Positions 7,491 to 14,774 of a stretch of 24,843 nt of DNA are shown piece by piece. The translations under genes and the position numbers were made by a program. The notes beneath the pieces are model-generated. The model did no database searches. It worked only from the letters and a program-made list of their open reading frames with translations, and was not told where the DNA came from. The DNA comes from JBFMAI01 sp964462635 (GTDB lineage Bacteria; Planctomycetota; Phycisphaerae; UBA1845; Fen-1342): NCBI GenBank assembly GCA_964462635.1, contig CAYWYJ010000047.1, positions 1-24,843 on the forward strand, in the 5' to 3' direction. Position 1 is the stretch's first letter, and every line of letters begins with the position of its first letter.

Positions 7491-7870
7491 ACGCCGCCTC
7501 CATCGGAGAGAAGGGGCCCTGACCGCTCTCACAGGACCACTCCGTGAGAGCAAGTCGTGCCAATCCCGGGTTTTCCACTTATCCGCCGTCCGCAAACGGA
7601 CCTGGCCCGACCTGACCGCGGGGCCCGTGCAGGCATTGTACCGCGTGCGGGAGAATCCGGGGGGACGCTATACCTGTTTCTCCGGCGGTTTCCTGGGCCC
7701 CCCCGGTGTTTCAAGGTCGGCGAGGCGCCGACGGGGGGCGGCGGAGGACACGACCCTTGGCCCCGCGACGACTTGACCCCTCACGCGGCGACCCTCCCCC
7801 AACCCCTCCCTGGAAGGGAGGGGAGTTGACGGGTGGCCTCTTGTCGCTGCCCTGCCCGCTGGGCGGATGT
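7491..7870. other. 380-bp spacer with short stem-loops
   Basis: No gene is supported here. Stem-loops visible are CTCTCAC/GTGAGAG (7526-7550), GTCGGCG/CGCCGAC (7716-7732) and the polypyrimidine hairpin 7790-7823. The first lies in the presumed promoter or leader of the GH5-like gene. None is followed by a T-run. Confidence 0.5.
7790..7823. repeat. Polypyrimidine hairpin repeat
   Basis: It starts with gaccctcccccaac (7790-7803), identical to 4788-4801. It then forms a perfect 9-bp stem, CCCCTCCCT (7803-7811) with AGGGAGGGG (7815-7823), around GGA. It lies 48 bp past the stop of the methyltransferase gene. No T-run follows, so a canonical terminator is unlikely. Confidence 0.55.
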
Positions 7871-8629
7871 TCAGTCGACGACGATATACGACGGCATCGG
7901 GTTGAAGAGGTTGCGTTGGATGCGGTATCGGTCGAGGCCGAGGACTTCCCGGACAGCCTCGGTCTCGCCGGGGAAGACGCGGGAGTTGAGCTCGTCGAAG
8001 CCCAACACGGTGCCGCGGGTGATGTGCGGGCGGAGGGCCTCCAGGCAGACCTTCGTCGGCTCGTACAGGTCGAAATCGAAATACGCCAGCGCAACGATCG
8101 TCTCCGGGTTCTCCTTCAGGTACCGCGGCAGCGTCTGGCACGCGTCGCCGACCACCAGCTCATACTTGCGAATGTGCGCCAGCGGGCTTTCCTGCTCGTG
8201 GTAGTCGAGGATGCGGCGCAAGTACGCTTCGTAGTTCTCGGTGACGGCGTACTGGCCGGTCTCGATCTTCTCGCGGCCCTGGTCGGCCCCGCTCACCGTG
8301 GGGAACCCGGCGAACGTGTCAAAACCGAGAATCTTGCGGTTGTAGTTGTAAGGCTCGTAGATGCCCCGGAGGCACGAGAAGACGGCGAGGCTCTGCCCCC
8401 AGCGGACGCCGAACTCCATGATGACGCCGTGCACCGGCAGGATGCGCTGGTAGAGCTCGTGCAGGAAGAGCACGCGGCTGAGGGCGGGGCGGTTGAGGAA
8501 CAGGCCGAGGTTGGCCAGGCGCTCCTTGTCCGGGATCGGGCAGTTCTTGAAGTCCGCCAGGAGTTGCTGGCGGAGCTCGACTTCGTGCGACGAGGGGTAC
8601 GCGTGGATCTTCGGCGGGGGAGTGCTCAT
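7871..8629 (-). CDS. TylF/MacO-family SAM-dependent O-methyltransferase
   Basis: A 252-residue cytoplasmic protein of the macrocin O-methyltransferase (TylF) family, which methylates sugar or small-molecule hydroxyls with S-adenosylmethionine. Visible: GVIMEFGVRWGQSLAVFSCL (SAM-binding motif I region), KILGFDTFAGFP (acidic residue after strand 2), YELVVGDACQTLP, IVALAYFDFDLYEPTKVCLEALRPHITRGTVLGFDEL (metal-binding DxD-like FDFD and FDEL), and a carboxy-terminal SYIVVD. The FDTFAGFP and YFDFDLYEPT segments are diagnostic. The start at 8629 has GGAGGT ten bases upstream; the longer frame to 8749 crosses GC-rich hairpins and is unlikely. The acceptor is unknown. It could modify a surface glycan sugar given nearby carbohydrate genes, but it is a stand-alone unit. 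Confidence 0.85.
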   Translation of the reverse strand: MSTPPPKIHAYPSSHEVELRQQLLADFKNCPIPDKERLANLGLFLNRPALSRVLFLHELYQRILPVHGVIMEFGVRWGQSLAVFSCLRGIYEPYNYNRKILGFDTFAGFPTVSGADQGREKIETGQYAVTENYEAYLRRILDYHEQESPLAHIRKYELVVGDACQTLPRYLKENPETIVALAYFDFDLYEPTKVCLEALRPHITRGTVLGFDELNSRVFPGETEAVREVLGLDRYRIQRNLFNPMPSYIVVD

Positions 8630-8665
8630 GCGGCCCACGACCTCCGTGCTGCCAAGCTCGACGGG

Positions 8666-8709
8666 GGCGGGCGTCCTGCCCGCCAATGCGGCCGGCGGAA
8701 CGGCCGGCC
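8666..8709. repeat. GC-rich double stem-loop upstream of the methyltransferase gene
   Basis: Two 7-bp stems lie six bases apart: GGCGGGC (8666-8672) with GCCCGCC (8678-8684), and GGCCGGC (8690-8696) with GCCGGCC (8703-8709). They lie 37 bp before the start codon at 8629. The layout resembles the double-hairpin repeats elsewhere in this window, but the sequence differs. It could be a leader structure or another repeat class. Confidence 0.45.
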
Positions 8710-8835
8710 ACGTGGGCCACCGTATAACACGGCGGTGTCCCGGTCGCAAGGTGGGCGCCTTCCGCCGCCCGGCGACGCGTCGCTTGGGCCCGGTGGGACG
8801 CCATCGGGTGAGTGTTCAGCCCGGCGGAACGCGGG

Positions 8836-8841
8836 TATGAT
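8836..8841 (+). promoter_or_regulatory. Possible -10 box of the tRNA-Pro gene
   Basis: TATGAT at 8836-8841 lies 13 bases before the tRNA 5' end. A poor -35 (TGTTCA, 8813-8818) lies 17 bases upstream. Position is right for a tRNA promoter, but the -35 matches only half of the consensus. Confidence 0.35.
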
Positions 8842-8854
8842 GAGGTGTATGCTT

Positions 8855-8929
8855 CGGGGCGTAGCTCAGCCTGGCTAGAGCGCGTGGTTTGGGTCCACGA
8901 GGTCGCAAGTTCGAATCTTGTCGCCCCGA
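8855..8929 (+). tRNA. tRNA-Pro (anticodon TGG)
   Basis: A full cloverleaf can be drawn. The acceptor stem CGGGGCG (8855-8861) pairs with CGCCCCG (8922-8928), and the discriminator is A. The D stem is GCTC/GAGC. The anticodon stem CGTGG/CCACG holds the loop TTTGGGT with anticodon TGG at 8890-8892 and G37. The T arm is GCAAG-TTCGAAT-CTTGT. The first base C1 and anticodon TGG identify proline (reads CCN, mainly CCA/CCG). No CCA is encoded. A short stem CGGCC/GGCCG (8933-8945) follows four bases later and may help 3' processing. Confidence 0.95.
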
Positions 8930-9140
8930 ATGCGGCCTCAGGCCGAGATGGAGAGGGTGAGCATAGGAGCAGGGGAGCAAGAGAGACGGAGGCGGCGTCA
9001 CCGGTCGAGATCGGCCCGTTGGCCGAGAGAACCGGTCACCTGCCGACTCCTGCTCGGCCGTCCACCTGTTCTGATTCACCCAGGGAACCGCCCCGGGGCA
9101 CCGACCACCGCGGCGGCCCCGACACTGACGTCGCCGGGAG
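8930..9140. other. Spacer between tRNA-Pro and the fucosidase gene
   Basis: 211 bp with no supported gene. Apart from the small stem at 8933-8945, it shows no repeat or T-run terminator. It is not a tandem tRNA array. Confidence 0.5.
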
Positions 9141-10595
9141 CTACTCCACCGGTCCGGCCTGAGTGCTGGCCCCCTCCCCCGCGGGTCTTGTCGCCGGATT
9201 CGTGACCTCCACACGGCCCACGACATCGACCGCGACAACGGAATCGACCCGATCCGGGGCTTGCGGCGGCACCTGGATGACCAACGCATCCTGCCGGCGG
9301 GAGACGAAGAGGGGCCGGCGGTTCGGGTCGGAAAGTAGAAAGGCGCCACCGGCCGCGTTGCCCAGTCCCGGGAGGACCAGTTCACCGTCGGAGGGCCAGG
9401 CGAACACGTGCAGATAAAGCCGCGTCTGGCCGTCGTCGAGTTGCCTCTGGGTGCAGCGCCCCCACGAGAGGGTGTGGAGCGGGCCGCCGGTCGTGCCATG
9501 GATTGATTCGCCGTTGACGCGCATCCACGCTCCGATCTCCCGCAGACGCTGCGCGCTGGGCGGCGGAAACGACCCATCCGACATCGGTCCGACGTTCAGC
9601 AGGAGATTGCCGCCTTTCGAAGCGATGTCCACGAGCGTCCGGATGAGCTGTTCGGATGACTTCCAATCGTCGTCGTGCTGGTTGTAGCCCCAGTGCCGGT
9701 TCATCGTGAGGCACGATTCCCAATCGACCCCCGGCAACCCGGTGGCCGGGACCTCCTGTTCGGGGGTGCCGAAGTCACCGGCGAAGCGTACGTCGGTCGT
9801 CAGGCCGGCCATGCCGGCGCGCCCCTTGTCGACGCGGTTGTTGATAATCACGTCCGGCTGGAGGCGGCGGCACAGCGCGTAGAGCGCCAGGCCGTGCTCG
9901 TGGGTCCAAGTCTCCTCCCACTCGCCGTCGAACCACATCACGCCGACGTCCCCGTAGCGGGTGAGCAGCTCCTCAACTTGGCGCTGTAGATACTCCACAT
10001 AACGACTAAAGACGGCCCCCTCGGTCGGACGGCTATCGGCCTCCCAGTCCCGCCGCGGAAGGTAGTCGGGATGATGCCAGTCCATGATGGAGTGGTACCA
10101 GCCGATCTTCAGTCCGTGCCGCCGGCAGGCGTCGGACAGCTCCCTCATGATGTCGCGTCGGAACGGCGTCGACATCACGTCGTGGTCGGTCCAGGCGCTG
10201 TCAAACAGGCAGAACCCGTCATGGTGCTTGGTCGTGATGACGATGTAGCGCATGCCGGCCTCTTTCGCCAACCGCACCCACGCCTCCGCGTCGAAGCGGA
10301 CCGGATTGAACCGCTCGCGCAACCGGTCGTATTCGTCGCGCGGGATGCGGGCCGTGTGGCGAATCCACTCGGCGTGGTTCGTTTCGCCCCGCCACTGGCC
10401 CGCAGGGATCGCGTACAGTCCCCAGTGGATGAACAGACCGAAGCGGGCTTCGCGCCACCAGGCCATCCGGTCCACCGGTCGCGTGGTGCTCGCGGGCGCC
10501 GCGGGTTGCCCTTGGCCGCCGGTGTCCTGCGCCGCGCCCCGCGGCGCCAGCAATAAGACGATCGCGCTCACGGTCAGACACGTGTTCTTCCACAT
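9141..10595 (-). CDS. Secreted alpha-L-fucosidase, GH29
   Basis: A retaining fucosidase that removes terminal alpha-L-fucose from glycans outside the cytoplasm. The 484-residue product starts with a Sec signal peptide (MWKNTCLTVSAIVLLLAPRGAAQ, cleavage near 22). The GH29 domain follows: WWREARFGLFIHWGLYAIPAGQW (46-68), YIVITTKHHDGFCLFDS (117-133), LKIGWYHSIMDWHHPDY (162-178), VGVMWFDGEWEE (217-228; Asp223 is the expected nucleophile) and NLLLNVGPMSDG. A small beta domain closes the protein. All conserved barrel motifs are intact. The ATG at 10595 is preceded by a GAGAGGA about ten bases upstream. The gene is divergent from an SSS symporter gene, sharing a 213-bp promoter region, and belongs with the neighbouring kinase, nucleotidyltransferase and GH109 in what looks like a glycan-use locus. 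Confidence 0.95.
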   Translation of the reverse strand: MWKNTCLTVSAIVLLLAPRGAAQDTGGQGQPAAPASTTRPVDRMAWWREARFGLFIHWGLYAIPAGQWRGETNHAEWIRHTARIPRDEYDRLRERFNPVRFDAEAWVRLAKEAGMRYIVITTKHHDGFCLFDSAWTDHDVMSTPFRRDIMRELSDACRRHGLKIGWYHSIMDWHHPDYLPRRDWEADSRPTEGAVFSRYVEYLQRQVEELLTRYGDVGVMWFDGEWEETWTHEHGLALYALCRRLQPDVIINNRVDKGRAGMAGLTTDVRFAGDFGTPEQEVPATGLPGVDWESCLTMNRHWGYNQHDDDWKSSEQLIRTLVDIASKGGNLLLNVGPMSDGSFPPPSAQRLREIGAWMRVNGESIHGTTGGPLHTLSWGRCTQRQLDDGQTRLYLHVFAWPSDGELVLPGLGNAAGGAFLLSDPNRRPLFVSRRQDALVIQVPPQAPDRVDSVVAVDVVGRVEVTNPATRPAGEGASTQAGPVE

Positions 10596-10689
10596 GGTTC
10601 ACGATCCTCTCTCACGCCGTTAGCGCGCCGCGCGTGGGCGGGAGCGTGGCACGCCGCCGCGGGTATCATGCCGCGCCGCTCGGGGCGCC

Positions 10690-10704
10690 GGCAACCGCGT
10701 TGCC
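10690..10704. promoter_or_regulatory. Dyad-symmetric site between divergent fucosidase and symporter genes
   Basis: GGCAAC (10690-10695) and GTTGCC (10699-10704) form a perfect dyad around CGC. It lies in the shared upstream region, about 95 bp from the fucosidase start and 105 bp from the symporter start. It is a candidate operator for a sugar-responsive repressor. No regulator gene is seen in the window. Confidence 0.35.
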
Positions 10705-10808
10705 CGGCCGCTGGTCACGGTCGGCGGCGCCCGCTATCGTGACGAGCGACCCGCCGCACGCGGGAGTTACGCAGCGCCGGTCGTCACGTGGCCCGGGAGC
10801 GAATGGCG

Positions 10809-12614
10809 ATGCAGCTCACGTCGTTGGATTGGATCGTCGTCGGGGCCAGTCTGCTCGTGGCGTTCGCCCCGGCGGTGGTCCTGGCTCGGCGGGCCGGCCG
10901 CGGCACGGCCGAGTTCTTCGCCTCCGGGCGGGCGGCCCCCTGGTGGCTGATCGGCACGTCGATGGTGGCGACGACCTTCAGCACGGACACGCCCAATCTG
11001 GTCACGGATTTCGTGCGCAGCGACGGGGTGGCCAAGAACTGGGCCTGGTGGGCCTTCCTGCTGACCGGCATGATGACGGTGTTCTTCTACGCGCGCCTGT
11101 GGCGGCGCAGCGGCGTGCTGACCGACCTGGAGTTCTACGAGCTTCGCTACGCGGGTCGTTCGGCCGCCTTTCTCCGCGGGTTCCGGGCGATCTACCTCGG
11201 GCTGTTCTTCAACTGTGTCATCATGGCCACCGTGACCCTCGCGGCGGCGAAGATCGCCAACGTGATGCTCGGGTGGGGACGACTTCAAACGGTCCTCGTC
11301 TGCGCGGTGATCTGCATCGTCTTCTCCGCGCTGTCCGGCTTGTGGGGTGTGCTGGCGACCGACCTGGTCCAGTTCGTCATCGCGATGGTCGGCGTGATCG
11401 CCGCCGCGTACTACGCCCTTCAGCATCCGGCCGTGGGCGGACTGCACGGCCTGGTCGATCAGTTGGACCCGGCGACGCTGAACTTGTTGCCGGACTTCGG
11501 CAACTGGAGTCTGGTACTCGGCATCCTGATCATCCCCCTGACCGTGCAATGGTGGTCCGTGTGGTACCCCGGGGCCGAGCCCGGCGGCGGAAGCTACATC
11601 GCACAACGCATGCTCGCCGCCCGCGACGAGCGCCACGCCATGGCCGCCACGCTCTGGTTCAACGTGGCGCACTACGCGCTGCGCCCGTGGCCCTGGATCA
11701 TCGTGGCCTTGTGTTCGCTGCGGGTGTTCCCCGACCTGGCGGACATCCGCCGCAAGCTCCCCAATGTCGACGCGGCCCTGCTCGGCAACGACATCGCTTA
11801 CCCGGCCATGTTGACGCTGCTGCCCTCCGGGTTGCTGGGCTTGTTGATCGCAGCGCTGCTTTCGGCTTACGTCTCGACGATGTCCACGCACCTGAATTGG
11901 GGGGCGTCGTACCTGGTACATGATTTCTATCGCCGTTTCGTCACGCCGGACGCGAGCGAGCGACACTACGTCTGGGTCTCGCGGCTGGTCACCACCGGCC
12001 TGATGGTCGTGGCGGCGGCGTTCATGTTCCTGCTCACCACAGCGGGCGAGGCGTTCCAGTTATTGCTCTCCATTGGGGCCGGCACCGGCCTGATCTACCT
12101 GCTGCGCTGGTTCTGGTGGCGGATCAATGCCTGGAGCGAGATGGCCGCGATGGCGTCGTCCTTCCTGATCGCCGTCGCGTTGTTCGTCGCGCAGCGCGGC
12201 GGCCTGTCGCTGCCAAGCCACCTGACGCTGATCGTGACGGTCGCCGCGACCACGATCGTCTGGATCGTGGTCACGTGCCTGACACGGCCGGCGAGCCGCG
12301 CGACCCTCGTACGCTTCTACACGCTCGTGCGGCCGGCGGGACCGGGCTGGGCACCCGTCCGGGCCGAGGCCGGCGTGGGCCCGTCGCCGGACAGCCTGCC
12401 GCAAGCGTTGCTGGGCTGGGTCTTGGGTTGTGTGCTGGTCTACTCCGCTTTGTTCGGCGTGGGCAGCTTCCTTTACGGTCGGTGGGTGGCCGGTGGCGTG
12501 TGCGCGGTACTGATTGTGATCGCCGCCACGGCGCTGGCGCGGCTTCTGTCGGCCATGTGGGGCGTGCCGCCGCGGGACCCGTCCACGGGCCGCCGCGTCC
12601 ATGCGAACGCCTGA
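10809..12614 (+). CDS. Sodium:solute symporter (SSS family), probable sugar transporter
   Basis: An inner-membrane Na+-coupled symporter of about 601 residues with some 13 hydrophobic segments. The first helix (TSLDWIVVGASLLVAFAPAVVLA) and the motif FFASGRAAPWWLIGTSMVATTFSTDTPN are typical of SSS sugar and myo-inositol type carriers in planctomycetes and Bacteroidota. LSGLWGVLATDLVQFVIAMVG and LLIAALLSAYVSTMSTHLNWGASYLVHDFY match conserved helices near the sodium sites. In-frame GTG (10788), ATG (10803) and ATG (10809) are possible starts; GGGAG at 10795-10799 is best spaced for 10809. It is divergent from GH29 and ends 27 bp from the convergent kinase gene. A role importing fucose, GalNAc or another freed sugar is inferred from context, not from residues. 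Confidence 0.9.
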   Translation: MQLTSLDWIVVGASLLVAFAPAVVLARRAGRGTAEFFASGRAAPWWLIGTSMVATTFSTDTPNLVTDFVRSDGVAKNWAWWAFLLTGMMTVFFYARLWRRSGVLTDLEFYELRYAGRSAAFLRGFRAIYLGLFFNCVIMATVTLAAAKIANVMLGWGRLQTVLVCAVICIVFSALSGLWGVLATDLVQFVIAMVGVIAAAYYALQHPAVGGLHGLVDQLDPATLNLLPDFGNWSLVLGILIIPLTVQWWSVWYPGAEPGGGSYIAQRMLAARDERHAMAATLWFNVAHYALRPWPWIIVALCSLRVFPDLADIRRKLPNVDAALLGNDIAYPAMLTLLPSGLLGLLIAALLSAYVSTMSTHLNWGASYLVHDFYRRFVTPDASERHYVWVSRLVTTGLMVVAAAFMFLLTTAGEAFQLLLSIGAGTGLIYLLRWFWWRINAWSEMAAMASSFLIAVALFVAQRGGLSLPSHLTLIVTVAATTIVWIVVTCLTRPASRATLVRFYTLVRPAGPGWAPVRAEAGVGPSPDSLPQALLGWVLGCVLVYSALFGVGSFLYGRWVAGGVCAVLIVIAATALARLLSAMWGVPPRDPSTGRRVHANA

Positions 12615-12615
12615 C

Positions 12616-12628
12616 CGGGCAGCGCCCG
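12616..12628. terminator. Small stem-loop between convergent symporter and kinase genes
   Basis: CGGGC (12616-12620) pairs with GCCCG (12624-12628) in the 27-bp gap between convergent stops. It is short and lacks a T-run, so it is only a weak candidate for a bidirectional stop. Confidence 0.25.
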
Positions 12629-12641
12629 CTCCACCGTGACA

Positions 12642-13745
12642 TCAGGCTCGCGCGGCAAGGTCCCGCAGCGTCCGTTCCTGCCGCTCGATCGACTCAACCA
12701 GCTTGAATTGCGTGCGGCACCGGTCGAGGTTCTGTCCCGGCCGCCGGGTCTTGTAGTACCTGTCCCCGTTGAGGTGGTCGGTCAGGAAGCGCACGCCCTG
12801 TTCGAGCGTGATGAGTTGGCCGGCGGTCACCAGGTGCTGACGCTCGATTGGAGTGAGCAGGGGACCGGTGGCCCCGCAATACGCCTGCGCCAGGGCCGCA
12901 AACAGGGACTTCTGCAACTCGACTTTCGAGAGGTCGCGCTCGTCCTCCGCCGCCGGACAGGTCATCGAGCGCACCATGTCCCCGAAATCGTACAGCGACA
13001 GCCCGGGCATGACCGTGTCGAGATCGACCACGCACAACGCGCGGTCGGTCGCGGCGTCGAAGAGCACGTTCGTGATCTTCGCATCGTTGTGCACCACACG
13101 CTCCGGGATCTCACCGCGCTCGTGCAGATCGCGCAGGACGGGCGCCACCGAACGCCGCGCGCGGGCGAAGGCGATTTCCGGCGCGGCGGACGCGCTGCGC
13201 CCGCAAGGATCGGCGGCGACGGCCCGCTCCAGTGCCTCATAGCGCCGTGGCGTATCGTGGAAGCCGGGGATCGTCTCGTGCAGTCGCGGCCCGGGCCACT
13301 CGGCGAGAAGCCGCTGGAACTCGCCGAACGCGCGCCCGGCTTCGGCCGCCTGCGCGGCGGTCTGGACGAGACGATGGACCCGGGTGCCTTCGATGAACCG
13401 GTACAGCCGCCAGACGCCCCCCGCCTCGTCGACCACGTAGGGTGGGCCATCGCGGCTTGAGAGCGGCACGCTCAAGCGTCGCCCGAGGTCGCCGACTCCC
13501 TGTTGCCGCAGGCGGTCCGCGAGGTGTGTGGTGACACGGGCGATGTTCTCCATGACGCGCAGCGGCTCGGGGAAGACCGCCGCGTTGATCCGCTGTAGCA
13601 GGTAGCGTTCGCGGCCGTGCTCGCCCGCCAACGTGAGCACGTACGAATCGTTGATGTGACCACCGCCCAGCGACTCGGCCGCGGCGCAGCGTCCGGTGAC
13701 CGCGAAGCGGCCCGCCACGTCGGCGATCGTGCGGGCCACGCTCAC
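12642..13745 (-). CDS. APH-fold sugar kinase, N-acetylhexosamine 1-kinase (NahK)-like
   Basis: An aminoglycoside-phosphotransferase-fold kinase of 367 residues, close to bifidobacterial NahK (about 360), which phosphorylates GlcNAc/GalNAc at C1. Visible: GGGHINDSYVL (28-37), the ATP-site lysine replaced in style by RYLLQRIN, VHNDAKITNVLFD (218-230; Asp221 catalytic base, Asn226) and VVDLDTVMPG (239-248; Asp241/Asp243 for Mg). LYDFGDMVRS is also conserved in NahK-type proteins. The GTG start at 13745 overlaps the TGA of the upstream nucleotidyltransferase (GTGA), giving translational coupling; a frame open to 13841 would overlap that gene by 100 bp and is rejected. The coupled nucleotidyltransferase and the nearby alpha-N-acetylgalactosaminidase suggest GalNAc or a related sugar as substrate. 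Exact specificity is inferred. Confidence 0.83.
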   Translation of the reverse strand: MSVARTIADVAGRFAVTGRCAAAESLGGGHINDSYVLTLAGEHGRERYLLQRINAAVFPEPLRVMENIARVTTHLADRLRQQGVGDLGRRLSVPLSSRDGPPYVVDEAGGVWRLYRFIEGTRVHRLVQTAAQAAEAGRAFGEFQRLLAEWPGPRLHETIPGFHDTPRRYEALERAVAADPCGRSASAAPEIAFARARRSVAPVLRDLHERGEIPERVVHNDAKITNVLFDAATDRALCVVDLDTVMPGLSLYDFGDMVRSMTCPAAEDERDLSKVELQKSLFAALAQAYCGATGPLLTPIERQHLVTAGQLITLEQGVRFLTDHLNGDRYYKTRRPGQNLDRCRTQFKLVESIERQERTLRDLAARA

Positions 13746-14635
13746 GTCCAAAGCCTCGTCGGGTAATCGCCGCGCGCCACGAGTTGGCGGAGCACCTCCG
13801 CGGCACGTGCTCGGTCGCGCGCGTGGGTGATCCCACACCATACGTCGCCGCCGCGCAGCACCTTGACCCGCGCCTGCCCGCGGCGAATGGCGTTCTGGAT
13901 GACGTCAGGCAAGTACCATTCGGCGGTCGTTAGCGCGCTGCAATCGTTGAGAAACCGCCGAAAATCGGCCCGCAGCAAGTCAAACACCTCCGGCCGCAAC
14001 GCCCACAAGTTCATGGACACGATGGTGTTCGCGGGCAGAAAGGACGTCACGCCGGCGTCGTTGGTGAACCGGCCGCCTGATCCGGAGCGCTCGATCCCCG
14101 TCACCTCATCGATCTGTTCCAGCCAGCCGTCCGGGCCGCAGCGGCACACGGCCCGGGCCACGGCCCCCTCGTCCGGCAGCGTGTCACCCAGATGGAAACC
14201 GACCAGGCCATGTGTCGGGAGGCCGGCCGGCTGCTCCTCTCGCAGGAACGCCGCCATCGCCGCGAGCGACTGCGCGCCGTAGAAATCGTCCGCGTTCGCG
14301 ACGCCGAAGGGCCCGTCGATCGCGTCCGCCGCCGCCAGCAATGCGTGCGCGGTGCCCCACGGTTTGCTGCGGCCCGGGGGCGCGTCGTCGAGTCGCTGTT
14401 CGGCGAAGGCCACCTCGATACGGCGCCCATAGCGCGAGGCAGTGAACCCCTCAAACACAGTCCGCGTTTCGGGCCGAACTACGAAAACCACCTTCACAAC
14501 ACCGGCCCGCCAGGCATCGAATACGGTGAAGTCGAGCAGCGTCTCACCGGCCGGCCCGACGGGCTCGAGCTGCTTGAGGCCGCCGTACCGCTGCCCAAGT
14601 CCCGCCGCCAAGATAACCAGCGCCGGTCGGATCAA
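13742..14635 (-). CDS. Sugar-phosphate nucleotidyltransferase (NDP-sugar pyrophosphorylase-like)
   Basis: A 297-residue Rossmann-like nucleotidyltransferase. It has the signature LAAGLGQRYGGLKQLEPVG (9-27; the G-x-G-x-R-x-G-x-K type nucleotide and pyrophosphate site), KPWGTAHALLAA (91-102) and NADDFYG (114-120; metal-binding Asp). These enzymes join sugar-1-phosphate and NTP to NDP-sugar. The start is TTG at 14635: GAGGAG lies eight bases upstream and no ATG is in a better place. The stop overlaps the GTG of the kinase. A kinase making sugar-1-phosphate next to such an enzyme suggests a two-step salvage path to UDP-GalNAc/GlcNAc or a similar NDP-sugar (inference). It is divergent from the GH109 gene with a 139-bp shared spacer. 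Confidence 0.85.
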   Translation of the reverse strand: MIRPALVILAAGLGQRYGGLKQLEPVGPAGETLLDFTVFDAWRAGVVKVVFVVRPETRTVFEGFTASRYGRRIEVAFAEQRLDDAPPGRSKPWGTAHALLAAADAIDGPFGVANADDFYGAQSLAAMAAFLREEQPAGLPTHGLVGFHLGDTLPDEGAVARAVCRCGPDGWLEQIDEVTGIERSGSGGRFTNDAGVTSFLPANTIVSMNLWALRPEVFDLLRADFRRFLNDCSALTTAEWYLPDVIQNAIRRGQARVKVLRGGDVWCGITHARDRARAAEVLRQLVARGDYPTRLWT

Positions 14636-14774
14636 ATGGCGAGCTCCTCAGCGATGGATCCTGCCACAGGTTGATGCACGTCGGCATTGTGCGCGTGAGA
14701 AATCGACGGCATGATGGTAGCCGCGGCGTGGCTCGCTGCCTACGAAGCTACGTCCCACATCAGGAGGAGCTGCC

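Noticed and set aside
6066..7547. 493-residue plus-strand frame opposite the GH5-like gene
   Set aside because: It runs through the 36-bp inverted repeat and contains the repeat as protein; no conserved motif.
8933..8945. CGGCC/GGCCG stem after tRNA-Pro as a rho-independent terminator
   Set aside because: The stem is only five pairs and is followed by purines, not a T-run; mentioned with the tRNA only.
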